In this document: in pieces, positions 17,082-25,985 of the stretch
How the letters are laid out: each line of letters starts with the position of its first letter
Numbering within the stretch: position 1 is the stretch's first letter
NCBI GenBank assembly: GCA_963824705.1
Contig: CAWGQE010000003.1
Location: 1 to 64,000 of the forward strand
Direction: 5' to 3'
Length of the DNA stretch: 64,000 bases
Source: VRUE01 sp963824705
GTDB lineage: Bacteria; Actinomycetota; Thermoleophilia; Solirubrobacterales; 70-9
Position numbers and translations under genes: made by a program
Notes under the pieces: model-generated
What the model was told of the DNA's origin: nothing
The model's database searches: none
The model's input: only the letters and a program-made list of their open reading frames with translations

Positions 17082-17348
17082 ATGGCCCGACCTAGAGAAA
17101 ACAGTGGTGATGCGCCTCGCCGCGGACGGCGTGGGGCAGACCGTGTCAGGCCGCGCAAATACACGCGGATCAATTCCGAGGCGGTCGACTACAAGGACCT
17201 CAACCTGCTGCGGCGCTTCCTCTCCGACAAGGGGAAGACGCGCGGGCGGCGGGTAACCGGGCTTTCGCGCAAGCACCAGCGGCAGCTCTCGGTGGCGGTG
17301 AAGCGGGCGCGCGAGATCGCCCTGTTGCCCTACGTCGGAGAGCGCTGA
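17082..17348 (+). CDS. rpsR: 30S ribosomal protein S18
   Basis: The 88-residue S18 has a basic N-terminus and the conserved core RKYTRINSEAVDYKDLNLL, RRFLSDKGK, then RVTGLSRKHQRQLSVAVKRA and LLPYVGER. It lacks the cysteine-rich zinc-binding residues seen in some S18 copies, so it appears to be the zinc-free form. The stop overlaps the rplI start by one base. The upstream leader holds the structured RNA at 16950-17054. Confidence 0.95.
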   Translation: MARPRENSGDAPRRGRRGADRVRPRKYTRINSEAVDYKDLNLLRRFLSDKGKTRGRRVTGLSRKHQRQLSVAVKRAREIALLPYVGER

Positions 17349-17800
17349 TGGCACAGGCGATCCTCCTCGAGGACGTCGAGAGCCTCGGGCAGCGCGGCGA
17401 ACCGATCGATGTCTCGCCCGGCTACCTCCGCAACTACCTGATCCCGCGTAAGCTCGCCGCTCCCGCCACGCCGGGCGCGCTGGAGCAGGCGCAACAGCGC
17501 CAGGCGGCAACCGAAAAGGCCGAAAAGCTGCGCGCCGAGCGGGAAGAGCAGGCGGCCTCCCTACTTTCCAAAACCGTGCTGACGATCCATCAGCGGGCGG
17601 ACGACGGCGGCAAACTGTTCGGCTCCGTCGGCGCCAAGGAGATCGTCGATGCGATCCGCGAGGCGCGCGATCTGCGCATCGACCGTCGCAAAGTACGGCT
17701 CGAGCAGCCGATCCGCGAGATTGGCACCCACATGGTCGAGATCGAGCTCGCCGACGGGACGGTCGCTTCAGTGAAGACGATCGTCGCCGAGGAGAGCTAA
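17348..17800 (+). CDS. rplI: 50S ribosomal protein L9
   Basis: The 150-residue protein has the N-terminal rRNA-binding domain MAQAILLEDVESLGQRGE, then VSPGYLRNYLIPRKLA, a long charged connecting helix (about 45-80) and the C-terminal domain (GKLFGSVGAKEIVDAI, then EIGTHMVEIELADG). The usual invariant VLLxDVxxLGxxG pattern is intact. It is coupled to rpsR by a TGATG overlap. Confidence 0.95.
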   Translation: MAQAILLEDVESLGQRGEPIDVSPGYLRNYLIPRKLAAPATPGALEQAQQRQAATEKAEKLRAEREEQAASLLSKTVLTIHQRADDGGKLFGSVGAKEIVDAIREARDLRIDRRKVRLEQPIREIGTHMVEIELADGTVASVKTIVAEES

Positions 17801-17834
17801 GAGCGCTGGGCTTCGCGGCGTTAGGCTCCTCCGG

Positions 17835-18536
17835 GTGGCCTCGCTGCGCTTTCCAACTCGCCTGACCCGTCGCGCCAGGGCGCGAACGCGGTTTCGCTGG
17901 GGGCGGTCGGAGCGCGCGACGGCGGGTCTGGCGGCAGTCGCCCTCGGCGGCGCCGGCACGGTCCTCGTAGGACAGTTCGGGCGCTTGCTGCGACGTCGCA
18001 CGCACGAGCGTGAAAACGGCGAGCCGCTGGTCGAAGCAGCGCCGGCGGCGGCTCTGGACACGGTCGGCGTCGCGGTGAGCGGCTACGCGGCGACCCCTCG
18101 CAGCGAGACGGTGCTGTTCAACGTCCTTGCCGGCTTCCTCGGCTCCTTCGCGCTGGTGCGGGTTTCTACCTGGGGCATTCGCGACCAGTGGTGGCCGTTC
18201 CGCGAGGTCAGCGTCGGCGGCCGTCACATCCACCACTTCGTGCCGGGCATCCTGCTCGCCTTCAGCGCCGGCACCGCGGCGCTGCTGACCGGCGACGAGG
18301 CCCAAGAAGACCGCCTCGCGATTGCGATGGGTGCCGGCATGGGCCTGACGTTCGACGAGGCGGCGCTGCTGCTCGACCTGCGCGACGTCTACTGGACCCG
18401 CGAGGGCCTGCTCAGCGTCCAGCTCAGCCTCGGCGCAACGGCGATCCTCAGCATCGCGATCCTCACCCAGCGCATGCTGCGCCGCGGCGAGCGGCAAAAG
18501 GAGGCCGCGGGCGAGATCCCGCCGGCCGACTTCTAG
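17835..18536 (+). CDS. Conserved integral membrane protein with HIHH motif
   Basis: The 233-residue protein starts at GTG 17835 with an Arg-rich N-tail and four to five membrane segments. The conserved-looking motif VSVGGRHIHHFVPGILLAFS and later AMGAGMGLTFDEAALLLDLRDVYW carry His and acidic residues within or next to helices and could bind a metal. I recall related unannotated membrane proteins in Actinobacteria but no assigned function. It follows rplI by 34 bp, so it may ride on the ribosomal operon, and its stop overlaps the converging coiled-coil gene by 4 bp. Confidence 0.7.
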   Translation: MASLRFPTRLTRRARARTRFRWGRSERATAGLAAVALGGAGTVLVGQFGRLLRRRTHERENGEPLVEAAPAAALDTVGVAVSGYAATPRSETVLFNVLAGFLGSFALVRVSTWGIRDQWWPFREVSVGGRHIHHFVPGILLAFSAGTAALLTGDEAQEDRLAIAMGAGMGLTFDEAALLLDLRDVYWTREGLLSVQLSLGATAILSIAILTQRMLRRGERQKEAAGEIPPADF

Positions 18537-18814
18537 ATCTGCGTGGCCAGGAGCCCGATCAGGGCAGCCAGCATCAGACCGCAGAACCCGAACATCATCC
18601 GATAGATCTCGAGCAAGCGCTGGTCCATTCTCTGGAAGCGCTCGTCGATCTTGTCGAACCCCGCTTTCATCTCACCTCGAACCGCAGCAAATTCTTCTTT
18701 CATCTCACTGCGGACAGCCCTGAATTCGGTTCGCATCTCCAGGTGCAGACCGTCGACCTTCCCGTTGAGGTCGTCCATCCGGTCGTCGGTCCAGCTCTCT
18801 CTCATCGCCTCCAT
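18533..18814 (-). CDS. Small coiled-coil protein with C-terminal membrane anchor
   Basis: A 93-residue protein: residues 5-65 form a charged amphipathic coiled coil with a repeating pattern (EMRTEFRAVRSEMKEEF, AAVRGEMKAGFDKIDERF), followed by a C-terminal transmembrane helix (MMFGFCGLMLAALIGLLATQI). It resembles the tail-anchored XhlA/DUF1640-like small proteins. ATG 18814 is taken as the start; an extension to 18898 is open but lacks coiled-coil character. It converges on the HIHH membrane-protein gene. Function unknown. Confidence 0.6.
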   Translation of the reverse strand: MEAMRESWTDDRMDDLNGKVDGLHLEMRTEFRAVRSEMKEEFAAVRGEMKAGFDKIDERFQRMDQRLLEIYRMMFGFCGLMLAALIGLLATQI

Positions 18815-19016
18815 TGTTGCACCGTAAACGTTTCGGCATCGCGGGTGGCGCGCTGATTGAGAAATCTCTGCAACGACTCCGTCGCGGGCCATCGGCAAGT
18901 GCCGGGAGGCGACGGATTCCTTCGCAAACCGCGACTTCTGGTCCTCTGCGGCAGCCTCGCTTGGCTACGTTGGCGACTCCGGTTCTGCCGCCGGGCGACG
19001 ACGGACACTGAGAGAG

Positions 19017-20441
19017 ATGCCGCAGCCTTCCGCAACCCACGTTCCGCCCCAGAACATCGAGGCCGAGGAATCGGTGCTGGGGTCGATGCTGGTCGCCGAG
19101 CCGGCGCTGAGCCGCGTCATCGACGAGGTCAAGCTCAACGGCGAGGACTTCTACCTGGAGAAGCACGCGGCGATCTTCCGCGCCGCGCGAGACCTCTACG
19201 CCGCCTCCAAGCCGGTCGACGAGCTCAGTGTCAGCGAGGCGCTGGTCCAGCGCAACGAGATCGAGGAGGCCGGCGGCAAGCACTACGTCTCCGAGCTGGC
19301 GGCGAAGGTGCCGGCCGCCGGCAACGCCAAGCACTACGCCGAGATCGTCCAGCAGAACTCGCTGCTGCGGCGGCTGCTCGGCGCCGGTCAGGAGATTCAG
19401 GGCTGGGTCCACGAGCGCGAGGGCGAACCGCGCGAGCTCTCCGAGCGCGCCGAGCGCCTGCTCTTCGAAGTCGCCCATAAAGAGCAGGCGAGCGACTTCC
19501 GCCAGCTCTCCGAGATCCTCCACGACGAGGTCGACCGTCTGGAGAAGCTCTCGACCGGCGAGCTCGAGCTGACCGGCACCCCCTCCGGCTTCCGTGACAT
19601 CGACGCGATCACCGGCGGCTTCCAGCCCGGCAACCTGATCATCGTCGCCGCGCGGCCGGCGATGGGCAAGAGCGCGATCGTCGCCAACATCGCCGAGAAC
19701 GTGGCGGTGAAGCGGGGAATGCCGGTCGCCTTCTTCTCGCTCGAGATGTCGGAGGTGGAGCTGGCCCAGCGCTTCATCGCCTGCCGGGCGCGGATCTCCG
19801 GCGACAAGCTGCGCAAGGGACAGGTCGCGCAGAAAGACTGGCCGAAGGTGGTGCGGGCCTGCAACGAGCTCGAGGAGGCGCCGCTCTGGTTCGACGACTC
19901 CTCCGACCTGGGTCTGCTCGACCTGCGGGCGAAGGCGCGGCGGCTGCACGCGCAGACCCAGGACCAGGGCGGGCTCGGACTGATCATCGTCGACTACCTG
20001 CAGCTGATGCGAGCCGACGACATGCGCGCCAACCGGGTCGAGCAGGTCGGCCAGATGAGCCGCGGCCTGAAGATCCTCGCCCGCGAGCTCGAGGTGCCGG
20101 TGCTGGCGATCTCCCAGCTCTCCCGCGCACCCGAGCAGCGCAGCCCGCCGAAGCCGATGCTGTCGGACCTGCGCGAGTCGGGATCGATCGAGCAGGACGC
20201 GGATCTGGTCGCCTTCCTCTTCCGCGAGGACTACTACCGCGACCCCGAAGACGAGCCGGACGGGCTGGCCGACGTGATCATCGCCAAGCATAGGAACGGG
20301 CCGATCGGCTCGCCGAAGCTCGTCTTCCTCGACCGCTTCCCCAAATTCGCCGACTTCTCCGGCCACGAGCGGCCGGTCGAGCAGCCGGCGGGAGAAGGGC
20401 CGCCACTCGAGGAAGCCGCCGGCGTCGGGCCTGAGTTCTGA
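19017..20441 (+). CDS. dnaB: Replicative DNA helicase DnaB
   Basis: The 474-residue hexameric helicase unwinds DNA at replication forks. The N-terminal domain (about 8-110) starts PPQNIEAEESVLGSMLV. The RecA-like domain carries Walker A AARPAMGKSA (211-220), FFSLEMSEVELAQRF, Walker B LGLIIVDYLQLM, ISQLSRAPEQR and the arginine-finger region LRESGSIEQDADLVAFLFRE. The C-terminus has IIAKHRNGP and a Pro/Glu-rich tail. No intein is present. The start has a GAGAGAG ribosome site. Its stop touches the start of a helicase-loader-like ATPase (TGATG). Confidence 0.97.
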   Translation: MPQPSATHVPPQNIEAEESVLGSMLVAEPALSRVIDEVKLNGEDFYLEKHAAIFRAARDLYAASKPVDELSVSEALVQRNEIEEAGGKHYVSELAAKVPAAGNAKHYAEIVQQNSLLRRLLGAGQEIQGWVHEREGEPRELSERAERLLFEVAHKEQASDFRQLSEILHDEVDRLEKLSTGELELTGTPSGFRDIDAITGGFQPGNLIIVAARPAMGKSAIVANIAENVAVKRGMPVAFFSLEMSEVELAQRFIACRARISGDKLRKGQVAQKDWPKVVRACNELEEAPLWFDDSSDLGLLDLRAKARRLHAQTQDQGGLGLIIVDYLQLMRADDMRANRVEQVGQMSRGLKILARELEVPVLAISQLSRAPEQRSPPKPMLSDLRESGSIEQDADLVAFLFREDYYRDPEDEPDGLADVIIAKHRNGPIGSPKLVFLDRFPKFADFSGHERPVEQPAGEGPPLEEAAGVGPEF

Positions 20442-21202
20442 TGCCCGCGATCCCGCGCAGCGAGCCGTTCGCCGAAGTGGCCTGTCCGCTGGGTGTCTGC
20501 GACGGCTCGGGCTGGATTCTCGGCCCCGAAGACGTTGCCCGCGCCTGCGAGTGTCGCGAGCCGCGGCTGAAACGGGGGCGGATCCGCGGAGTCGCCTCGG
20601 CGATCCCGCCGCGCTACCGCGGCGTCTCCTTCGACCGTCCGCCGGTCAGCGACATGGTGCGCGACATGAGCACCCGCCACGTCGTCAACGCGGTGCAGAG
20701 CTTCGTCGACGACCTCGACGAGAACCTCGCGGCGGGCAAGGGGATGTGGCTGATGGGGAACACCGGCACCGGTAAGACGACGCTGGGGATGCTGGCGGCG
20801 AAGACGGCGCTGGCCGCCGGGCGAACGGTCGCCGTCTACTTCACGCCGAAGCTGCTGACGCAGATCCGCCAGACCTACCAGGCGACCGAATCCGAGGACG
20901 CCTACGACGCCTTCTTCAGGCGGTTGACCTCCGTCGACCTCCTCTATATCGACGATCTCGGCTCCGAGCGCCACACCGACTGGGTGGTCGAGCAGCTCTA
21001 CGCGCTGGTCAACGAGCGCTACGAGAACCAGCGCTCGATGTTGGTTACCAGCAACGCCGCACGGGACGTCGAGGAAGGGCGCAAGCAGCTCGAGGACCAG
21101 ATCGGATCGCGCACGGTCTCACGCCTGATCGAGATCTGCGACGACCCCCTGCCCCTCTTCGGGCCGGACCGTCGCGAGCAGGCGCGCGCGGTCGGAGCGT
21201 AG
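20441..21202 (+). CDS. DnaC/DnaI-like AAA+ helicase loader
   Basis: The 253-residue AAA+ ATPase is coupled to dnaB by a one-base overlap. Residues 15-38 hold four cysteines (CPLGVC and CEC) that can bind zinc, as in DnaI/DnaC-type N-terminal domains. Next comes the linker region PPRYRGVSFDRPPV, Walker A MGNTGTGKTT (105-114), YFTPKLLTQIRQTY, Walker B LLYIDDLGSE, and sensor residues in RSMLVTSNA, ending TVSRLIEICDDPLPLFGPDRR. IstB transposase helpers share this fold, but no transposase lies nearby and the dnaB coupling favours a replication role. Most Actinobacteria are thought to use DciA instead. Confidence 0.85.
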   Translation: MPAIPRSEPFAEVACPLGVCDGSGWILGPEDVARACECREPRLKRGRIRGVASAIPPRYRGVSFDRPPVSDMVRDMSTRHVVNAVQSFVDDLDENLAAGKGMWLMGNTGTGKTTLGMLAAKTALAAGRTVAVYFTPKLLTQIRQTYQATESEDAYDAFFRRLTSVDLLYIDDLGSERHTDWVVEQLYALVNERYENQRSMLVTSNAARDVEEGRKQLEDQIGSRTVSRLIEICDDPLPLFGPDRREQARAVGA

Positions 21203-21225
21203 AACCAGGCACAATCTCCGGCGGT

Positions 21226-22596
<1,371 letters not shown>

Positions 22597-22605
22597 AGTC
22601 GTGGT

Positions 22606-23295
22606 GTGGCTACCGGTAGACGCACCGCTAAGTTGAACGAGCGGCTGCCCCGGGGCCGTCACGGGCTACCGCGGGAGGCGGTGACGGAGTCCCAGCAGCG
22701 GCGGATTCTGCAGGCGATGATCGAGGTCGTCGCCGAGCGCGGCTACCCCGAGACGCGCGTGGTCGACGTGATCGGCGTCGCCGGCGTTTCGAGAAAGACC
22801 TTTTATGAGCTGTTCGCCAGCAAGGAGGACTGCTTCCTCGCCGCCTACGACGTCCTGCTCGGCAACCTGCTCGGCGACACGGCGCGGGGATTCGAGTCCA
22901 AGCCCGGCTCGCCCTGGGCCGAGCGCGTCGCGGCGGGCTTGGCGGAGCTGCTCAAGCACCTCGCCGAGCATCCCGACGAGGGCCGTTTCGCGATCGTCGA
23001 GGTGCTCGCCGCGGGGCCGAAGGCGCTTGCCCGGCGCGACGCCGCGCTACGCCAGTTCACCGGGTTTCTCGACGCCGGCCGGGCCGAGACCTCGGTCGAG
23101 CTGCCGGGCATCACCTCGCTCTCGCTCGCCGGCGGCATCAACGAGCTGCTCTACAGCGAGATCCTCCACGGCGCTTCCGCCCGCCTTCCCAGCCGCCTTC
23201 CCGACCTGATGTTCTGGATCACGCTGCCGTTCCTGGGTCCCGAGGGAGCCGCAGAGGAGCGCGAGCGGGTGCGCCTCTCGATGCTAGAGGGCTGA
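22606..23295 (+). CDS. TetR-family transcriptional regulator
   Basis: The 229-residue protein has an N-terminal helix-turn-helix (ILQAMIEVVAERGYPETRVVDVI, GVAGVSRKTFYELFASKEDCF, about residues 32-85) and a helical ligand-binding domain typical of TetR regulators. The start is GTG 22606, ten bases after the purA stop. It lies 145 bp upstream of the first secreted-paralog gene and could control it. The ligand is unknown; a lipid or drug would suit the neighbourhood. Confidence 0.88.
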   Translation: MATGRRTAKLNERLPRGRHGLPREAVTESQQRRILQAMIEVVAERGYPETRVVDVIGVAGVSRKTFYELFASKEDCFLAAYDVLLGNLLGDTARGFESKPGSPWAERVAAGLAELLKHLAEHPDEGRFAIVEVLAAGPKALARRDAALRQFTGFLDAGRAETSVELPGITSLSLAGGINELLYSEILHGASARLPSRLPDLMFWITLPFLGPEGAAEERERVRLSMLEG

Positions 23296-23440
23296 CTCCC
23301 GCTCCGTTAAGGCGCTCTTTTGCCGTAAAGCAGGGGTTTAAGAAGAGGCCAGGGCTGGTAGTTTTGCCAGCGGAGGCATCGAATCGTGCTTCAAAACGCC
23401 TTCCGCTCAGACGGGCAGGGGCAAAAGGAGAGAGAAGAGC

Positions 23441-24235
23441 ATGCGTAGAAACTTGATGTTGGCACTCGCCCTGGCAGCAGTGCTGTCGCTGGGCGTAGCA
23501 GCCGTCGCGAGCGCGGTCAGCACCACGCTTCGGGCGGGCGATCTGGTCGCCACCTTCGGCGGCACTACCTCGCCAAAGGCACTGTCGAAGACCAAGTACA
23601 CGCCGGTCGTCGCGAACCTCTTCGGCAAAATCTCGACCAGCGACGGGACCCACCCGCCCGCATTCAGGGAAACGGTCGTCGACATCGACAAGGACGTGAA
23701 AGTCAACGTCAAGGGCTACCCGGTCTGCAAAGCGGGCCAGCTCGAGGCGCGTGACACCAAGGCCGCGAAAGCCGCCTGCGGCAACACGCTCCTCGGCGAA
23801 GGCAAGGCGGAAGCCGAGATCGCCTTCCCCGAACAGAAACCGATCAAAGTCCCGAGCCCGCTGCTCGTCTTCAACGGCGGCGAAAAGGGCGGAAAGGTCA
23901 CGCTGCTGATCCACACCTTCATCACCGTGCCGGCGCCGACGGCGATCGTCACCACCGTGACCATCTCCAGGAAAGGAACCGGCCTCCACTCGGTCGCGAA
24001 AGTCCCGGTCATCGCCGGTGGCAGCGGCTCCGCGCTCAGCTTCAGCTTCAAGCTGGGCAAGACCTACTCCTACAAGGGCAAGAAGGTCGGCTACTTCGAA
24101 GCCAAATGCCCGGACGGGGTCTTCAAGGTGAACGTCCCGAGTGCCATCTTCAAAAACGAAGCGCACACGCCGGGGCAGGACGCCGCGTTCAACCTCAAAG
24201 GCGGACTAGCCGTACCCTGCACGCCCAAGGGCTAG
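23441..24235 (+). CDS. Secreted paralog family protein 1 (four-cysteine, beta-rich), unknown
   Basis: The 264-residue exported protein has a signal peptide MRRNLMLALALAAVLSLGV with a probable cleavage after ASA. It is the first of four paralogs in the window (38266, 39093, 50093). Shared features are an opening LRAGDLVATFGGTTSP, a STSDGTHPP motif (T-DG/NG-PP), four spaced cysteines (VCKAG, AACGN, AKCPDG, VPCTPKG), LLVFNGGEKGG and TYSYKGKKVGYFEAKC. Spacing suggests two disulfides in a beta-sandwich. RBS AGGAGAGAG lies just upstream. A rho-independent terminator follows, so it is a single-gene unit. Function unknown. Confidence 0.7.
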   Translation: MRRNLMLALALAAVLSLGVAAVASAVSTTLRAGDLVATFGGTTSPKALSKTKYTPVVANLFGKISTSDGTHPPAFRETVVDIDKDVKVNVKGYPVCKAGQLEARDTKAAKAACGNTLLGEGKAEAEIAFPEQKPIKVPSPLLVFNGGEKGGKVTLLIHTFITVPAPTAIVTTVTISRKGTGLHSVAKVPVIAGGSGSALSFSFKLGKTYSYKGKKVGYFEAKCPDGVFKVNVPSAIFKNEAHTPGQDAAFNLKGGLAVPCTPKG

Positions 24236-24259
24236 TTACGCAGGACATAGGGCTTCGTC

Positions 24260-24808
24260 TCAGGACAAAGCCAGAAAAGGGGCGGCCGAGAGGCCGCCCC
24301 TTTTCTTTGCTTGTGGCGACCGAAATAGTCCAGCCACGAGCGATCGCTTCGAATTGGGCCGACGAGCATGAGCGGGGAGAAGGCTCGGGCGCTCGTCCGG
24401 GACAAGCCGCTCGACATATTTGCTCGGTGCCTCGGGGCGGAGCGCGGCGCATAGGTCATCGTCCATCAGGGCGAGCAGGACCTGCCGTCCCAGGGGGAGT
24501 CTGGCGCGACGCGGGAACCAGCGCGTGGCCCAGTCCTCGAAGAAGCCGTCGACGACTCGGCGCCCGTCGTCTGTATAGGTTGTCGCCGCCACCACCCGGT
24601 AGATGACGCGGGCGATGCTGGGCACAGCCACCTGGCGCGAAAACCCGATCAGATAGGTGGCGTGCACCCCGTTGTTTGGCTCGCCGTAGAACACCTCGAG
24701 CGTGAGCCTGGCCACCTCCTCGTGGTCCTTCTCGGGATCGAGCGCGGCGATTCGTCGCTTGAGCACGTAGCCGAGCTGGCGCTTCCTCGCGACTCTGGCT
24801 GCTGCCAT
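24260..24808 (-). pseudogene. MpaB-like (DUF2236) oxygenase remnant with internal deletion
   Basis: The open frame starts near MAAARVARKRQLGYVLKRR. Its N-terminal half reads IAALDPEKDHEEVARLTLEV and HATYLIGFSRQVAVPSIARV, as in MpaB/DUF2236 oxygenases. Then it goes straight to VVDGFFEDWATRWFP and GRQVLLALMDDDLCAALRPE, which I associate with the C-terminal end of the same family. The middle of about 120-150 residues, including the expected conserved His/Asn segment, is missing in frame. The end of the frame reads through the terminator stem at 24274-24305, so the natural C-terminus is also lost. Probably a decayed gene. The family call is from memory of its motifs. Confidence 0.5.
24274..24305 (+). 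terminator. Rho-independent terminator after secreted paralog 1
   Basis: A 14-bp perfect stem (24274-24287 with 24292-24305), GC-rich in the centre, with A4/T4 ends and a GAGA loop. It is symmetrical, so it could also stop transcription from the minus-strand fragment that runs into it. Confidence 0.85.
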
Positions 24809-24851
24809 GGCCCTATGGCGTCGCTTCGGGAAGGCACAGTTCATGCCTGTG

Positions 24852-25244
24852 TCAAAGGCGATGACTACGCCGGATCATCCACCAGCCGATCAGCGGCACG
24901 GCGGGAAAGCCCGAACGCGGTATGAAAGCAGAGCTGACCGCGCCGAGCCCGATCACGGCCCGGCCGCTTCGTCGCAGCGCTCGGGCGTCCCCGCGCTCCT
25001 CCGCGGCCTCGATCAGATGGCCGAGCAAGCCCATCATCGGCGCCGCAAAGAGGAACCAGAACGCCGCCGCGCGGCCGTCTTGGGAGTGGGCTCGCTGAAA
25101 GATGCCGTCTCCTACCGAGTCGGCGATCCTCCCCTCCCTTGCCAGCTCCGCAAGCGGCTTTCGATAGGCGAAGAGCGCCCAGGCCACATGCCCGCAGCCC
25201 ATTGCCTGGATCGCCCGCCCGGGAGAGTCGACTCCGCGTGCCAT
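24852..25244 (-). CDS. DUF6463-like small membrane protein
   Basis: The protein has about 130 residues (ATG 25244; ATG 25265 is possible) with three to four hydrophobic segments: GRAIQAMGCGHVAWALFAYR, AAAFWFLFAAPMMGLLGHLI and FPAVPLIGWWMIRR. The pattern AFWFLFA-P---LGHLIE-AE--GD followed by P-SGF resembles DUF6463 family proteins, often found beside TetR regulators. It diverges from the TetR gene at 25268 across a palindromic operator, so it is likely that regulator's target. Function unknown. Confidence 0.6.
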   Translation of the reverse strand: MARGVDSPGRAIQAMGCGHVAWALFAYRKPLAELAREGRIADSVGDGIFQRAHSQDGRAAAFWFLFAAPMMGLLGHLIEAAEERGDARALRRSGRAVIGLGAVSSAFIPRSGFPAVPLIGWWMIRRSHRL

Positions 25245-25260
25245 GGTGGCTAAGTTAACA

Positions 25261-25276
25261 TACATGCGTGCATGTA
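25261..25276. promoter_or_regulatory. Palindromic operator between DUF6463-like and TetR genes
   Basis: TACATGC-GT-GCATGTA is a perfect 7-bp inverted repeat with a 2-bp spacer. It overlaps the GTG start of the TetR gene (25268) and lies 17 bp upstream of the divergent ATG at 25244, as expected of an autoregulatory TetR operator controlling both genes. Confidence 0.6.
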
Positions 25277-25870
25277 AGTCAGGATGAGCGCCGTGCTCGC
25301 AGCCGTGCCGCTTTGCTCGAATCCGCCGCTCGCGGGATCTCTCGCTATGGCTACGGCAACCTCGTGCTCGAGCGCGTTGCTGCCGAGGCCGGCTACACCC
25401 GTGGCGCCATCTACCACCAGTTCGCCGGCAAGGAGGAGCTTGCCCTAGCCGTGGTCGAGTGGGTCTCGGAGGGCTGGCTGGCGGAGGTGGCCGGCCCCGC
25501 CATGGCGATGACGGACCCGCTGCAGGCGCTGCTCGCTCTCGCCCGCGGCCACGCCGTCTACTGCCGTCGCGACATCGCCCGGGTGCTCGTCTCCCTGCGC
25601 GTCGAGTTCGGCGGTCGCGATCATCCCGTCGGTGCCGCCGTCGAGGCCGCTTATGAGAGGCTCCTTGCCCTCTGCGGCGACCTGATTGCCGCCGCCCGCC
25701 ATGACGGCACGATCTCCGGTGGTCCGCCGCCTCGCACGATGGCGCTGGCCTTCGTCGGGGCAGTCGAAGGGCTGATCACGCAGCTCTATGGCTACGAGCC
25801 CGATGACGAGCTGCTGGCCGAGCGAGTCGTGCTGGGTCTTTTCACTGCAGATCCGCCGCCCTCTGCCTGA
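25268..25870 (+). CDS. TetR-family regulator
   Basis: The 200-residue protein has the helix-turn-helix AARGISRYGYGNLVLERVAAEAGYTRGAIYHQFAGKEELA split across residues 17-57 and a C-terminal helical domain. The GTG start at 25268 lies inside a palindrome that is probably its own operator, so the mRNA may be nearly leaderless. It diverges from the DUF6463-like gene. The stretch from 25871 to 25985 holds no gene. Confidence 0.85.
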   Translation: MHVSQDERRARSRAALLESAARGISRYGYGNLVLERVAAEAGYTRGAIYHQFAGKEELALAVVEWVSEGWLAEVAGPAMAMTDPLQALLALARGHAVYCRRDIARVLVSLRVEFGGRDHPVGAAVEAAYERLLALCGDLIAAARHDGTISGGPPPRTMALAFVGAVEGLITQLYGYEPDDELLAERVVLGLFTADPPPSA

Positions 25871-25985
25871 GTTGCCGACGGGGCCACAACGGGGGCGATG
25901 CCGAGGCCCGCTGTCAGCTCGCCTTCTCCCTGTTCACCGGCACGCCCCTTCATCACCGAGGCAATCCCCCGCTCGCCCTGGCTAG

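Noticed and set aside
18705..20366. Long open frame on the minus strand across dnaB
   Set aside because: It is antisense to the well-conserved dnaB motifs, is of low-complexity Asp/Leu/Arg composition and has no recognisable domain; in GC-rich DNA such shadow frames are common.
20441..21202. IstB-type transposon helper instead of a helicase loader
   Set aside because: Same fold, but no transposase is adjacent and it overlaps dnaB; a replication role fits better.
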